64,000 nucleotides of DNA. It comes from Comamonas avium (lineage in GTDB: Bacteria > Pseudomonadota > Gammaproteobacteria > Burkholderiales > Burkholderiaceae_C). Under the pieces are notes generated by a model that was not told the DNA's origin, did not search any database, and was given only the letters and a program-made list of their open reading frames with translations. The DNA lies in assembly GCF_014836675.1 (NCBI RefSeq), contig NZ_JACSQK010000006.1, positions 114,421 through 178,420 on the forward strand, given 5' to 3'. Within the stretch, counting starts at the first letter, position 1; each line of letters starts with the position of its first letter. This document shows positions 1-9,213 of this stretch, one piece after another. A program made the position numbers and the translations under genes.

Positions 1-76
1 GCGGGAATAGCTCAGTTGGTAGAGCGCAACCTTGCCAAGGTTGAGGTCGTCGGTTCGAACCCGATTTCCCGCTCCA
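1..76 (+). tRNA. tRNA-Gly (GCC)
   Basis: Complete cloverleaf. The acceptor arm GCGGGAA pairs with TTCCCGC, the CCA end is encoded, the anticodon loop reads CTTGCCAAG giving anticodon GCC, and the T-arm is GGTTCGAACCC. It is identical to the tRNA at 182-257 and heads a four-tRNA cluster that is probably co-transcribed. Confidence 0.97.
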
Positions 77-103
77 GTTTGAGGGGTAGTAACTCCTTAG
101 GAT

Positions 104-177
104 GGCGCGATAGCAAAGCGGTTATGCAACGGATTGCAAATCCGTCTAGCCCGGTTCGACTCCGGGTCGCGCCTCCA
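104..177 (+). tRNA. tRNA-Cys (GCA)
   Basis: Complete cloverleaf. The acceptor arm GGCGCGA pairs with TCGCGCC, followed by TCCA. The anticodon stem-loop reads CGGATTGCAAATCCG, giving anticodon GCA. It sits between the two identical tRNA-Gly genes, 4 nt before the second. Confidence 0.97.
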
Positions 178-181
178 TAAT

Positions 182-257
182 GCGGGAATAGCTCAGTTGG
201 TAGAGCGCAACCTTGCCAAGGTTGAGGTCGTCGGTTCGAACCCGATTTCCCGCTCCA
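182..257 (+). tRNA. tRNA-Gly (GCC), second identical copy
   Basis: Exact 76-nt repeat of the tRNA at 1-76, with the same GCC anticodon and encoded CCA. The Gly-Cys-Gly order suggests local duplication, which raises the dosage of this isoacceptor. A terminator-like hairpin follows within 10 nt. Confidence 0.97.
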
Positions 258-263
258 AATGTA

Positions 264-288
264 AAAGGAAGCCAAGGCTTCCTTTTTT
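264..288 (+). terminator. Rho-independent terminator after tRNA-Gly
   Basis: Inverted repeat AAGGAAGCC / GGCTTCCTT with a 3-nt loop, running into a T tract. It lies just downstream of the second tRNA-Gly, so the first three tRNAs may form one unit and tRNA-Leu another. Confidence 0.85.
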
Positions 289-385
289 CATAAGGAAACG
301 TTGCTGGCGCTTCATAAGACATGCGTTTTATGTTTGCCAACATCGGTTATGCTTTAAAGATTCAACACCATTGATTGGTGTTGAA

Positions 386-475
386 GCCCCGGTGGTGAAA
401 TTGGTAGACACATCAGACTTAAAATCTGCCGCCTATTAAACAGGCGTGCCGGTTCGATTCCGGCCCGGGGCACCA
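386..475 (+). tRNA. tRNA-Leu (UAA)
   Basis: Class II tRNA with a long variable arm. The acceptor arm GCCCCGG pairs with CCGGGGC, ACCA is encoded, and the anticodon loop CTTAAAA gives anticodon UAA. A T-rich terminator follows at 512-545. Confidence 0.97.
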
Positions 476-511
476 AGTATTTTGTATTTATAGTCTTCTG
501 TTCATAACAGT

Positions 512-545
512 AAACCCTAGGTTATCAGTGACTTAGGGTTTTTTT
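512..545 (+). terminator. Terminator after tRNA-Leu
   Basis: Near-perfect inverted repeat AAACCCTAG / CTTAGGGTTT followed by seven or more T residues. It closes the tRNA cluster. Confidence 0.85.
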
Positions 546-919
546 GTTTAAACCTCTCTGCGATTGCATCGTCATTAAAGTGGCCTGAGCCCAAAGAATT
601 TTTGATGATAGAAAAATTGCAGTTGTAAGGCATTGCCCATCGCGCTCTGATTGCGCAGCGTTGGGCGTTTTAATATCCATACAACTCAGAGTTGGCATTC
701 CTGTACAGCGGTTTGGCTGTTTTCCACTTGCTTGCTGTCGCATCTGCGCCTGGATTGTGTTTGGCTTTGTTTGTCCAAGTCTGGTTGTTGCGCTGTGCTC
801 ACTGTTTTGCTGCTTCTTAGCCGGTTTAATGTCACCTAATGTGTGGCGGACAATCCAAGAAAAGGGCAGAAGAGCAAGTGGCATGCGAAAATGTACAAGA
901 ATCTATCAACTGGAATCTC
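546..919. other. Intergenic stretch with no recognised gene
   Basis: Between the tRNA cluster and the gene at 957. Short ORFs exist on both strands, but none has a convincing start, family resemblance or codon bias. I see no integrase, direct repeat of a tRNA 3' end or other sign of an element integrated at the tRNA genes. Confidence 0.5.
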
Positions 920-942
920 ACACACATTGATTGTGTGTTTTT
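920..942 (+). promoter_or_regulatory. Hairpin with T tract just before the 957 start codon
   Basis: ACACACA, a 5-nt loop TTGAT, then TGTGTGT followed by TTTT. It ends 14 nt before the ATG at 957. The shape is that of an intrinsic terminator or attenuator, so it could end a short upstream transcript or control the downstream gene. The only ribosome-binding candidate is the weak GAAG at 947-950. Confidence 0.5.
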
Positions 943-956
943 AACTGAAGAAAACA

Positions 957-1583
957 ATGTCTAGCTACAACGCTCCATTTGAAATTCACGTTCACGGCCA
1001 AGTGCTGTTGCGCGCTGATGTGACCTTCGAGCAGTTGCAAGATGCACTTAAGCCGCTGTGGTCGTATGCTGGCGCGCGCTCGCTGGCTGCTGGCGCTGCC
1101 AGTGCTTATGAAGAAGAGCCAGGCATCCAGTTCAACGCCAAAGAGTCGATGCTGCAAATGTGCTGGACAGTATCTGGAGATGAGAACTTCCGCCAGGCAT
1201 TGGACGATGTCTGCATGGGACTCAACGAACTTGCACAAGAAGGCGCCGCTATTGAAGTGACGTTTTACGATGCTGAATTTGACGAAGAAGAGGGCGAGCG
1301 TTCAGACCAGGCACGTGATGACTTCATCATGCTGTTTGTGGGTCCCAACCCTGCTGCCATCATGAAAGTGCAGCGCGATATGCTGGTTCAAGATGTGATT
1401 CAAATGATGGAGCGTCACTTTGAGGCCTCGGAGCTGACCGGTGTGGTTTCCGAGATTGATAAGCTGTTTATGCAGCGCTTTGACAGCTTGCTGAGCTCGC
1501 TTGAGATTGGAAAGTTACCTCCCAGTGGAGGCAGTGGTCCCCGAGGTGGTGGCAATGGTCATCGGCCCCGCCATTTGCACTAG
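957..1583 (+). CDS. Conserved hypothetical protein, acidic, 208 aa
   Basis: Soluble 208-residue protein with no signal peptide or membrane segment. The body (residues 1-180) is rich in acidic residues, with a run around FDEEEGERSDQARDD near 105-120 and the hydrophobic stretch DFIMLFVGPNPAAI after it. The C-terminal 25 residues are a Gly/Pro/Arg/His-rich tail. I do not recognise a characterised family, and similar proteins may be conserved among Burkholderiales. The ATG at 957 has only a weak ribosome-binding site and follows a hairpin with a T tract. A terminator at 1604 closes a single-gene unit. Confidence 0.75.
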   Translation: MSSYNAPFEIHVHGQVLLRADVTFEQLQDALKPLWSYAGARSLAAGAASAYEEEPGIQFNAKESMLQMCWTVSGDENFRQALDDVCMGLNELAQEGAAIEVTFYDAEFDEEEGERSDQARDDFIMLFVGPNPAAIMKVQRDMLVQDVIQMMERHFEASELTGVVSEIDKLFMQRFDSLLSSLEIGKLPPSGGSGPRGGGNGHRPRHLH

Positions 1584-1603
1584 CAGATAACGCTTCATGC
1601 ATG

Positions 1604-1627
1604 ACCGGCTAAATAGCCGGTTTTTTT
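1604..1627 (+). terminator. Rho-independent terminator
   Basis: CCGGCT-AAAT-AGCCGG stem-loop followed by a seven-T run, 20 nt after the stop of the gene at 957-1583. The 240 bases from here to 1868 hold nothing else I recognise. Confidence 0.9.
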
Positions 1628-1867
1628 ATTTGTTGGCGTGTGTAATGGATGCCGCTGCAGTCGCAAAGGTATTGTTTGGGCACAGGTCGCACATGTCTTT
1701 CATATGACGTGTTGCATGTCGTTTGTTGTGCTCAACCCTGCAATAAAGCGGTATCCAGAAAATCTAGAGGCTGCTTTTTCTTGCTGCATTGGCTTTGTCG
1801 CTGCCATCCTTCCTTTGCTCAAGAATGGGAATCTACGCAGCACTCTCCGTTTAAGTGGCATGCATTC

Positions 1868-4120
1868 CTAGCTGAAGGCAGGCGATGGGGGCGGGCTCCA
1901 TGGCTGGTAGGCACAGAGTAACTCGCTGATTTGCTCTGCGGGAACAGGTCTGCTGAATAGATACCCTTGTGCCTCATCGCAGCCTTGCTCACGTAAAAAG
2001 TCCAGCTGCTCTTGTGTTTCCACGCCTTCTGCAGTCGTTTGTATTCCTAGAGCCTGAGCCATGCGAATGATAGCGCTGACGATTGCCCGATCATTGCTGT
2101 CATGGTCGAGGTCATGTACAAAAGACTGATCAATTTTGAGTTTGTAAATTTGGAATCGCTTGAGCTGGCTGAGCGATGAGTAACCGGTTCCGAAATCATC
2201 GATGGATAACCAAACGCCACTTTTGCGCAGGGCGTCCATGGTCAGAGTTGCTGCTTTGGGATCGTGCACGGCAACGCCTTCTGTCAGCTCCAATTCAAGT
2301 GCTGTAGGTGGAATATCCGATTCCAGCAAGATGCGGCTGATTAGCTCGGGCAGCTGCGGCTGGTGAAACTGAATGGCCGATAGGTTGACTGCAACTTTTA
2401 ACTGCCCAAAACCTGCTTGATGCCAAGTCTGCAGTTGTGCGACAGCTTTGCGCAGTACCCATTCACCAATTTGCAAAATTTGGCCGCTGTCTTCTGCGAC
2501 TGGAATGAATTCACCTGGTGACACAGACCCAAGCTCGGGCTGATTCCAGCGCAGCAACGCTTCTACGCTGCGGATTTCTCCAGTGTGCAGACAGATCTGC
2601 GGCTGATAATGCAGCGTGAATTCGTTGCGTTCTAAAGCGCGCCGCATGGCATTTTCAAGCTGCAATGCACGCACCGACTTGGCGTGCATCTGGGGCGTGA
2701 AGAAACGGTAAGTGTTGCGGCCTTCCAGTTTTGCGTGGTACATCGCCACATCTGCCGACTGGGTCAAACTGTCAATGTCTTCCCCGTCTTGCGGGAAAAG
2801 TGCAATACCCATTGAAGGGGCCATGCTGAGCTCGTGGTGACCAATTTGATAAGGCCGTAACGACGCCTCTTGCAACTTTCCGGCGACACGCGCAGCACCT
2901 TGGGCATTGGCCCCGGGTAAGAGCAAGACAAACTCATCTCCGCCCAGGCGTGCCACCGTGTCTTTCTCGCGGACCACCGCGCGCAGTCGCTTGGCAATTT
3001 GCTGAAGTAAAGCATCACCTACCTTGTGGCCCAGGGAATCGTTGACGTGTTTAAAACGGTCTAAATCCAAAAAGATCACGGCCAGAGGGCTGGCATTGTT
3101 GCGTGCTTGTGTAATGGCTTCTTGGCTGCGATCTGCCATGAACGTTCGATTGGGAAGACCCGTGAGTGGGTCATAGTGCGCCATCCAATGAATTCGTTCC
3201 TGAACACGTTTTCGATCCTCAACTTCCTGGTGCAAGGTTTGGATCGTCGCACTGAGTTCATTGGTGCGTTCATGGACTTGGCGTTCTAGCTCGGCCTGTG
3301 CTTTGGTGAGCATGGCCTGAATGTTCTTTCGCTCAGTGATGTCCACCAAAATCCAGACCTCACCTTGTGAACGATCCAGCGGGTCTACCCAGCGGCTACG
3401 TGCTTCACATTCGATGCGGTGCCCTTGCTGGTGGGCCAGGGTCAGCTCGCCTTCAAAATTGCCGGAACTGCTTGCACTCATCTGCGAAAGCACATTCAGT
3501 GGCGATATGTTCGCAAGCAATGATGTGGGTACGTTGGTGAGGTTGAGTAAGGTTTCAGGCTCGTAGCCCAGCATAGTGCCAAGGTGCGGGTTGCATCGTG
3601 TTAAGGCACCTTGGCGAAAGTACGCAATACCCACTGCAGCGGTTTCAAATAGCAGCTGTTTTTCACGGATCGCCGAAGACAGCAATGCTTTGCGATGACG
3701 CTGCTCATCAATGTCATCCACGATCCATATGGCCCCTTCATGCGGGGCCTTGGCATTGATGAGATGGCCTGTCAGGCTGGCCCAGAAAAGGTGGCCGCTG
3801 TTGCGACGCAGTCGACGCTCTGTTTTGAATGTCTTTCCCTGAATCATGCTTGGGTAAGCGGAGCGTCCCAGTGCCTTGAACTCTTCACGGGAAGGGTGCA
3901 GGCTGGCGCTGCGAATGCCTACGACTTGATCGCGATGGCTAAAGCCAAAAATCTTTGCAAAGTGTGGATTGCAGCGCACGACCACCCGATTTTTGATGAA
4001 TGCAATGCCCACACCTGCGCTATCAAGCAACGCTTGCTGTTCACGTGACAGGCGTTCAAGGTCGACGTGGGCAGTTACAAGTGCAGGGTCTTGTTCAACC
4101 GAACCAAGGGTCAGGGACAT
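1868..4120 (-). CDS. PAS-PAS-GGDEF-EAL cyclic-di-GMP signalling protein
   Basis: About 750 residues. Two PAS-like modules occupy roughly 30-145 and 155-265, each followed by a PAC-type stretch (IWIVDDIDE, VWILVDITE). A short coiled linker leads to a diguanylate cyclase domain (about 315-475) and a phosphodiesterase domain (about 490-740). The GGDEF signature is intact, preceded by RxxD (REKD) five residues upstream, the usual product-inhibition site. The EAL domain keeps EALLRW, ELTEG, DDFGTGYSSL and KIDQSF, so both activities look possible. No membrane segment, so probably a cytoplasmic sensor. I chose the ATG at 4120. An in-frame TTG at 4141 adds seven residues, and neither start has a clear Shine-Dalgarno sequence. 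Confidence 0.92.
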   Translation of the reverse strand: MSLTLGSVEQDPALVTAHVDLERLSREQQALLDSAGVGIAFIKNRVVVRCNPHFAKIFGFSHRDQVVGIRSASLHPSREEFKALGRSAYPSMIQGKTFKTERRLRRNSGHLFWASLTGHLINAKAPHEGAIWIVDDIDEQRHRKALLSSAIREKQLLFETAAVGIAYFRQGALTRCNPHLGTMLGYEPETLLNLTNVPTSLLANISPLNVLSQMSASSSGNFEGELTLAHQQGHRIECEARSRWVDPLDRSQGEVWILVDITERKNIQAMLTKAQAELERQVHERTNELSATIQTLHQEVEDRKRVQERIHWMAHYDPLTGLPNRTFMADRSQEAITQARNNASPLAVIFLDLDRFKHVNDSLGHKVGDALLQQIAKRLRAVVREKDTVARLGGDEFVLLLPGANAQGAARVAGKLQEASLRPYQIGHHELSMAPSMGIALFPQDGEDIDSLTQSADVAMYHAKLEGRNTYRFFTPQMHAKSVRALQLENAMRRALERNEFTLHYQPQICLHTGEIRSVEALLRWNQPELGSVSPGEFIPVAEDSGQILQIGEWVLRKAVAQLQTWHQAGFGQLKVAVNLSAIQFHQPQLPELISRILLESDIPPTALELELTEGVAVHDPKAATLTMDALRKSGVWLSIDDFGTGYSSLSQLKRFQIYKLKIDQSFVHDLDHDSNDRAIVSAIIRMAQALGIQTTAEGVETQEQLDFLREQGCDEAQGYLFSRPVPAEQISELLCAYQPWSPPPSPAFS

Positions 4121-4319
4121 GGGCAGATGCAATACTTGCAATAAAGGGCCAAGCGCTAGTTGTCTTGAGCTAGATGATTGATGGTGCAGTGCGAATTATT
4201 GCCAATGAGTGAATGCTACTTTTATGTGGGCACCTACTGTTCGAATACGGCGGGAAACGCAATTGCACATGCAAAGATTCAGTCTCTTCAATAGGATGAA
4301 TAAAAAAGGCTTGCGCTTT

Positions 4320-5012
4320 TTACATGCCTAGTGATTTCAACAGTGCTTCTGTTTCCGTATCGTTAGTGCTCGAGGCGGACGGTGTGGAGCGTGCGCCAGA
4401 TGTACCTGCCTGGGCAATGATGGCGTCAGGGTCGATAACTTCATCCGCATCGAACTCATGCAGTTTGATGAACTCGGTGCTGTCAACGGCCAGCTCCAAG
4501 TAAAAGATATTGTTGGCTGCCGTGTAGAAGGTCACTCGACGCGCTTCAGGATTGTCGAGATTGGCATCCACACTAAGTTGTACTTGCTTGTTGAGTACCA
4601 ACATCTTGGGCTGATTCTGGGTGATGTGCGTTTGTAGCTCGCGGCGCACTTTGCCAGTGAAATCCCCCACTACTTGGTTCATCAACTCGCCCATTACGTT
4701 GCTGACTTCGTCAGAGGTATGTGAGCTGGCCAAGTCGCTTTCTGACATACCCATGTTCAGCAGATAGCTGCGATACAGCTCCATAGCCGCCGCTGCAGAG
4801 AAGTTGATGATGACCAGCCCAGAAAACCCGCCATCAAACAGTACAAAGCAGCCGATTTCTGGTTTGAGATAGGTCTTTTTGATTCGCTGCACCATGCCGG
4901 AGTACTGAATCTGGCAAGTGGTCGCGACATTCAGCACGCGGGTGACAGAGTTGCAGAGGCTGACAAGCAGTTCGTCAGTACCTTGAACCGTGGAGATGGC
5001 TTTGTCACTCAT
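4320..5012 (-). CDS. DUF3334 family protein with CheX/CheC-like fold
   Basis: A 230-residue soluble protein resembling the DUF3334 family. Residues about 40-190 look like a CheX/CheC phosphatase-type domain, including a Gly-rich strand (FVLFDGGFSGLVIINF) and a helix with two adjacent E-x-x-N motifs (EVSN, ELMN), the type of motif that is catalytic in CheX. The C-terminal 40 residues are Ser/Thr/Ala-rich linker ending in a short helix (ETEALLKSLGM). Its neighbour on the same strand is the GGDEF-EAL protein, which fits a signalling role, but a 200-bp gap separates them. Phosphatase activity is inference only. Confidence 0.7.
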   Translation of the reverse strand: MSDKAISTVQGTDELLVSLCNSVTRVLNVATTCQIQYSGMVQRIKKTYLKPEIGCFVLFDGGFSGLVIINFSAAAAMELYRSYLLNMGMSESDLASSHTSDEVSNVMGELMNQVVGDFTGKVRRELQTHITQNQPKMLVLNKQVQLSVDANLDNPEARRVTFYTAANNIFYLELAVDSTEFIKLHEFDADEVIDPDAIIAQAGTSGARSTPSASSTNDTETEALLKSLGM

Positions 5013-5126
5013 GGGTAGTTAGTGCAATGAAACAGAATGTTGTTGATTATGGGTGCTTTCTGCAGGCCGTCGAATTGCTAACTTGCTTGAGTGAATTGGA
5101 GTTGCGCTGTGTCGGGCAAATGGCAC

Positions 5127-5158
5127 AAAAAAAGGAGGCTAAAGCCTCCTTTTTTTAT
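5127..5158. terminator. Bidirectional terminator at the end of proX
   Basis: AAAAAGGAGGCT-AA-AGCCTCCTTTTTT, A-rich on one side and T-rich on the other, so it can terminate on both strands. Its T tract overlaps the proX stop codon. It is the natural end of the proVWX transcript. Confidence 0.88.
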
Positions 5159-6171
5159 TTCACGGCAGCGCGAGCCTGGGCTAGCCAGCCATCGAAAGTT
5201 TTCTGGTGTGCTTTGATCCAGCTGTTGGTGTGGCGCTCAATGTCGGCAGGTTTGCCTTGGCCCTGGCTCATCATGTAATTTTGAGCATTGATGTCGGAGA
5301 CGGACAGTTGCATCACTTCAAACAATTTGGCCGCAGCCGGGTTCGCATCTGTCCATGCCTTGTTGGCCAGGATGTGCTGCTTGTTCACAACAAAACCGTA
5401 GTTCTTTCCGTTGGCCAGTTTGGTATCGACACCTTTTTGCTCACCGGGTGCTGAAGAAAAAGGCACTTCCAGCCACACCACATCTTTACCCGGCTTGAGT
5501 TCGTTGCTGACCCAGTAGGGGGTCCATGTGTAGTAAAGAACAGGTTTTCCAGATTTGTAGCGGGTGATAGTGTCTGCAATCAGCGCCGAATAGGTGCCTT
5601 GCTGGTGAGTGACCGTATCGCGCAGCTTGTAGGCGTCCAGGTGGTGCTCGATCATGGCTTCACAGCCCCAGCCGGGGTTGCAACCAGTCAAATCTGCCTT
5701 GCCGTCACCATCTGCATCAAACAGCTTGGCAATTTTTGGATCTTGCAACTGCGCAATGTTGGTGATCTTGTGGGCGTCGGCGGTTTTTTTGTCGATCAGA
5801 TAGCCTTGGGCTGCGTTGTCCGAGTACACACCCTTGCGGTAGAGCTTGGCCTCACCACCGGCATTCTTGTAGTAGTCAGCGTGCAGCGGGTTCCAGTGTG
5901 TTGCGATGAATGTGGCGTCACCATTACCGATGGCCAAGTGTGCGGTGGGGTACTCCACTTCTTTGAATGGCTGAACGTCGTAGCCCAGTTGCTCCAGCGC
6001 TTTCATGACCAGAAGTGTCTGGAATGATTCTTCAGCAATCGAGCTTTTCAAAGGGTGAACTTTGATGCCTTTGCCCGGCGTCTCGTTGGCATTGGCGCTC
6101 AAACAGGTTAAAGCCAGGGTGCTGGCGGCCACGGCGGCCAGGGTGCGGGTGGCATGGGTGATAGATGTCAT
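5155..6171 (-). CDS. proX: Glycine betaine/proline-betaine ABC transporter, periplasmic binding protein ProX
   Basis: 338 residues. An N-terminal Sec signal (hydrophobic 8-25, cleavage near SANA-NE) is followed by the OpuAC/ProX fold. It binds quaternary ammonium osmoprotectants and delivers them to ProW. Visible ProX features are the [12 protein letters not shown] region, the CNPGWGC pair of cysteines (likely disulfide) with an aromatic residue between them, and the TWTPYW stretch supplying aromatic cage residues. The ATG at 6171 has an AGGAGG ribosome-binding site. It is the last gene of proV-proW-proX, 80 nt after proW, and is followed by a strong terminator. Confidence 0.96.
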   Translation of the reverse strand: MTSITHATRTLAAVAASTLALTCLSANANETPGKGIKVHPLKSSIAEESFQTLLVMKALEQLGYDVQPFKEVEYPTAHLAIGNGDATFIATHWNPLHADYYKNAGGEAKLYRKGVYSDNAAQGYLIDKKTADAHKITNIAQLQDPKIAKLFDADGDGKADLTGCNPGWGCEAMIEHHLDAYKLRDTVTHQQGTYSALIADTITRYKSGKPVLYYTWTPYWVSNELKPGKDVVWLEVPFSSAPGEQKGVDTKLANGKNYGFVVNKQHILANKAWTDANPAAAKLFEVMQLSVSDINAQNYMMSQGQGKPADIERHTNSWIKAHQKTFDGWLAQARAAVK

Positions 6172-6251
6172 CTCTCGTCCTCCTGTTGAAAATGAATGGA
6201 ATGTGGCTGCGGCGCTTACTCAGTAAGTGCCGACAGCTACTGACTGGTTAA

Positions 6252-7352
6252 TTAAGAAGTTTTGCGGGGTTTGAGCAGCAAACCCAAGGGACCACGGTGC
6301 CACCAGCGCTCTCCACCGCGATGGGGCTGGCCCATGGCCTGGGTGATGCGGTCCAGCACAATCGCCAAGAGCACAATGCCCAAACCACCTACGGTGGCCA
6401 GGCCCATGTCCAGACGGCCAATGCCGCGCAGCACCATTTGTCCCAAACCGCCTACGGCGATCATGGAAGCGATCACCACCATGGACAGCGACAGCATCAG
6501 TGCCTGGTTGATGCCAGCCATGATGTTGGGCATGGCCAGCGGCAATTGCACTTTCCACAGCAGCTGCCAAGGCGAGGCACCATAGGCGCGGCTGGCTTCA
6601 ATCAAATCGGGGCGTACTTGGCGAATACCCAGGTTGGTCAGACGTACCAGCGGGGGCAGCGCAAAGATGATGGTCACGATCACGCCGGGGACATTGCCAA
6701 TACCAAACAGCATCACCACAGGGACCAGGTAGACAAAGGCTGGGGTGGTCTGCATGGCATCCAGCACTGGGCGCGTCCATCGCTGGGTGCGGTCGCTAGA
6801 GGCAATCAAAATGCCCAGCGGCAGCCCAATCACAATACAAAACGCCAACGAGGTCAGCACCAATGACAGGGTCACCATGGCTTCGGGCCAGATGCCCAGT
6901 GCCGCGACAGCCAGCAGTGACAATGCCGTGCCAATGGCGAGACCACGGCCCGCAAACTGCCAGGCAACCAACGCCACCAGTATGGTCAGTACAGGCCAAG
7001 GCAGCGCCAGCATGAGCTGCTCAACGCCTGACAGGGTGGCGTCGATGGGAGCGCGTACGCTTTGGAAGAAAGGCCGGAAGTTATCGACCACCCAGCCAAG
7101 GCCTTGGTTGATCCAGGCTTCAATTGGCAGACCTTCGGTGCGCAGTTGATCCCATAGGCTCAGTGGGGCATCCGTAGAGGGGGTGCTGGCTGCCAGCCAA
7201 TCGGAACCTGCACCTGCATCCGGTGTGGTGGCTGTGGGCGATGCCCATGGATCTGCGGCTGTTTCTGCAGTTGTGCTTGCAGCCCATGGATCTACGGCTT
7301 CGGGCGCGCTGCTGGTGTTCCAGGGGTCGGTACTGTTCGTCACCTCACTCAT
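6252..7352 (-). CDS. proW: Glycine betaine ABC transporter, permease ProW
   Basis: 366-residue inner-membrane permease. Residues about 100-345 hold the binding-protein-dependent transport domain with the EAA-type loop ([27 protein letters not shown] region) that contacts ProV. The N-terminal 75 residues are low-complexity, Ser/Thr/Ala-rich and carry three DPW tripeptides at residues 9, 21 and 34, an unusual cytoplasmic extension. The ATG overlaps the proV stop by four nucleotides (ATGA), showing translational coupling. ProX lies downstream. Confidence 0.95.
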   Translation of the reverse strand: MSEVTNSTDPWNTSSAPEAVDPWAASTTAETAADPWASPTATTPDAGAGSDWLAASTPSTDAPLSLWDQLRTEGLPIEAWINQGLGWVVDNFRPFFQSVRAPIDATLSGVEQLMLALPWPVLTILVALVAWQFAGRGLAIGTALSLLAVAALGIWPEAMVTLSLVLTSLAFCIVIGLPLGILIASSDRTQRWTRPVLDAMQTTPAFVYLVPVVMLFGIGNVPGVIVTIIFALPPLVRLTNLGIRQVRPDLIEASRAYGASPWQLLWKVQLPLAMPNIMAGINQALMLSLSMVVIASMIAVGGLGQMVLRGIGRLDMGLATVGGLGIVLLAIVLDRITQAMGQPHRGGERWWHRGPLGLLLKPRKTS

Positions 7353-8686
7353 GCTTTTTCTCCTTGTTGCGTGGGCGTTGCGGCGCTGTCGGAATGCTCT
7401 TGCAGCATCGTGGGCGAGTCCGCGTCACCAGTGGAAAACAAGGGGTTGAGCGTGACCGGTGGCTGCACTGGCTGTGGTGGTGGGACTGGAGGCGTGTCGC
7501 GGTCCAAGAAGCGCAGCATGGTCGTGCGACTGATGACGCCCAGGAATTTGCGGCTCTCTCCCAATACAGGCAGGGGGCAGGGGGCCGTGGCCATGGGGCC
7601 ATAAAGATCAGCGACGGGGGTGGCTGCATCCAGTGGCAGCACGCCTTCGATAAACGCATGTTTCAAGCCCAGCGCGCCTTTATGTCCCTGCAGGGCATCG
7701 CGCAATGACTGGGCAGACACTACGCCCTGCAGGTGCTGGCGTGCATTGAGGACATAGGCGTGGTCGCGATCAGAGTCTTCGATGAGACGCAACGCTGCAC
7801 GGCAGCCTCGGTCGTTGTGCTCCGAGATGATGGTCAGTGCCTGGCGTGCAATGTCCGAGGCCTTGAATACGGCGGCGGCATCCACGCCTTTGATGAAGCT
7901 GCGTACATAGTCGTTGGCTGGACTGCGCAAAATATCATCAGGGGTGCCAACTTGAATGACTTGGCCGTCTTTCATGATGGCAATGCGGTCACCAATGCGC
8001 ATGGCTTCATCCAGATCGTGCGAGATGAACACAATGGTGCGGCGTTTGGTTTCCTGCAGGCGCAGCAGTTCAGACTGCATCTCGGTGCGGATGATGGGAT
8101 CCAGGGCAGAAAATGCTTCATCCATCAGCAAGATGGAGGGGTCGGATGCCAAAGCGCGTGCCAAGCCAACGCGCTGCTGCATGCCTCCAGAAAGCTCGTC
8201 AGGGTAGCTGGGTCCCCAGCCGGCCAGACCCACTTGCTCCAAGGCTTCTTGTGCGGCTTGCTGGCGCGCGGCGGGGGCAACGCCAGCCATCTCTAAACCA
8301 AAGGCAGTGTTGTCTTGTACGGTCATGTGCGGCATGAGAGCAAAAGACTGAAACACCATGGAGATGTCTTTGCGCCTCAGTGCGCGCAGGTCTTTGTCGC
8401 TGAGCTCGTTGATATCTTGCCCATCCACCACGATGCGGCCGCTGGTGGGCTCAATCAAGCGATTGAGCATGCGCACAAGGGTGGATTTGCCTGAGCCCGA
8501 TAGGCCCATGACGACGAAGATTTCACCGGCTTCGATGGTGAAGTTGGCATCGAATACACCGATGGATTGACCGGTGCGTTCGAGGATTTGTTGCTTGGAA
8601 AGCCCTTGGCGCACCAGGTCCAAGGCCTGCTTTGGCTGATCGCCAAAGACCTTGAAGACGTTTTCGATGCGAATTTGTTTGGCCAC
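7349..8686 (-). CDS. proV: Glycine betaine ABC transporter, ATP-binding protein ProV
   Basis: ATPase of about 445 residues that drives betaine uptake. It has Walker [10 protein letters not shown], signature LSGGMQQRV and Walker [13 protein letters not shown], then a C-terminal tandem CBS region (about 270-400) of the kind that senses ionic strength in OpuA/ProV transporters. A Pro-rich tail follows. I chose the GTG at 8686 (giving [14 protein letters not shown]) because GGGAGG sits 9 nt upstream. The longer open frame to 8725 would put that ribosome-binding site inside the gene. First gene of proVWX. Confidence 0.95.
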   Translation of the reverse strand: MAKQIRIENVFKVFGDQPKQALDLVRQGLSKQQILERTGQSIGVFDANFTIEAGEIFVVMGLSGSGKSTLVRMLNRLIEPTSGRIVVDGQDINELSDKDLRALRRKDISMVFQSFALMPHMTVQDNTAFGLEMAGVAPAARQQAAQEALEQVGLAGWGPSYPDELSGGMQQRVGLARALASDPSILLMDEAFSALDPIIRTEMQSELLRLQETKRRTIVFISHDLDEAMRIGDRIAIMKDGQVIQVGTPDDILRSPANDYVRSFIKGVDAAAVFKASDIARQALTIISEHNDRGCRAALRLIEDSDRDHAYVLNARQHLQGVVSAQSLRDALQGHKGALGLKHAFIEGVLPLDAATPVADLYGPMATAPCPLPVLGESRKFLGVISRTTMLRFLDRDTPPVPPPQPVQPPVTLNPLFSTGDADSPTMLQEHSDSAATPTQQGEKA

Positions 8687-8725
8687 TGGTTGTCCTCCCT
8701 TAAGTTGTTCTTGGGGGTTACACAC

Positions 8726-9168
8726 AGTGCAGCCGCGTTACAAGCAGAGCTTGAACGGCCTACACGCGAAGCTGAAAGTCATGCCAACCGATGCACCGGC
8801 CGTGCCAAATACCTGACAAGGCCGCAATGAAGGGTGTGAGACTGGGCCCGAATGGCAGCGTGGTGTGCGCAAGGGCCGCAAGAGAGGGCAGAGGCAAAGC
8901 ACGGATGTGCGTTACATGATCCAAACATATCCGTGCATCAGTGCCAGAAATCCAGCGCTGTGGCACCAGCGTTCTGCAAGCGCAGGGCTGATGCCGGATG
9001 AATCCATGCCGTTAAAACATGGATTACCTGCATGGCAGGTTGTTAATGAGTCGATCATTGTAACTATTGGGTATATGGCTGTCAATGCTTAATTGTGGGG
9101 TGGCATTGGCTTCGTGTGACATCCGTCGGCATTGTGTCGTCAGGCGCTGTCAAAAGAGTGCAAAACGA
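8726..9168. promoter_or_regulatory. Region upstream of proV with two adjacent inverted repeats
   Basis: No gene recognised in this 440-bp stretch. At 9001-9025 there is a perfect AATCCATG / CATGGATT repeat with a 9-nt spacer, immediately followed at 9026-9040 by ACCTGC-ATG-GCAGGT. Two abutting dyads upstream of an osmoprotectant operon suggest operators for a repressor or activator of proVWX. The regulator cannot be named from sequence. Confidence 0.45.
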
Positions 9169-9196
9169 AAAAACCGGCGCATGGGCCGGTTTTTTC
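9168..9196. terminator. Bidirectional terminator
   Basis: AAAAAACCGGC / GCCGGTTTTTT stem with a short loop, lying just downstream of the gene at 9214-9840 (minus strand). It separates that gene from the proV upstream region. Confidence 0.88.
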
Positions 9197-9213
9197 GTTC
9201 AAGTGTTAGTTTT

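Noticed and set aside
546-919. Possible integrated element next to the tRNA genes
   Set aside because: No integrase, no repeated tRNA 3' end and no atypical gene block were found, so an attachment site is not supported.
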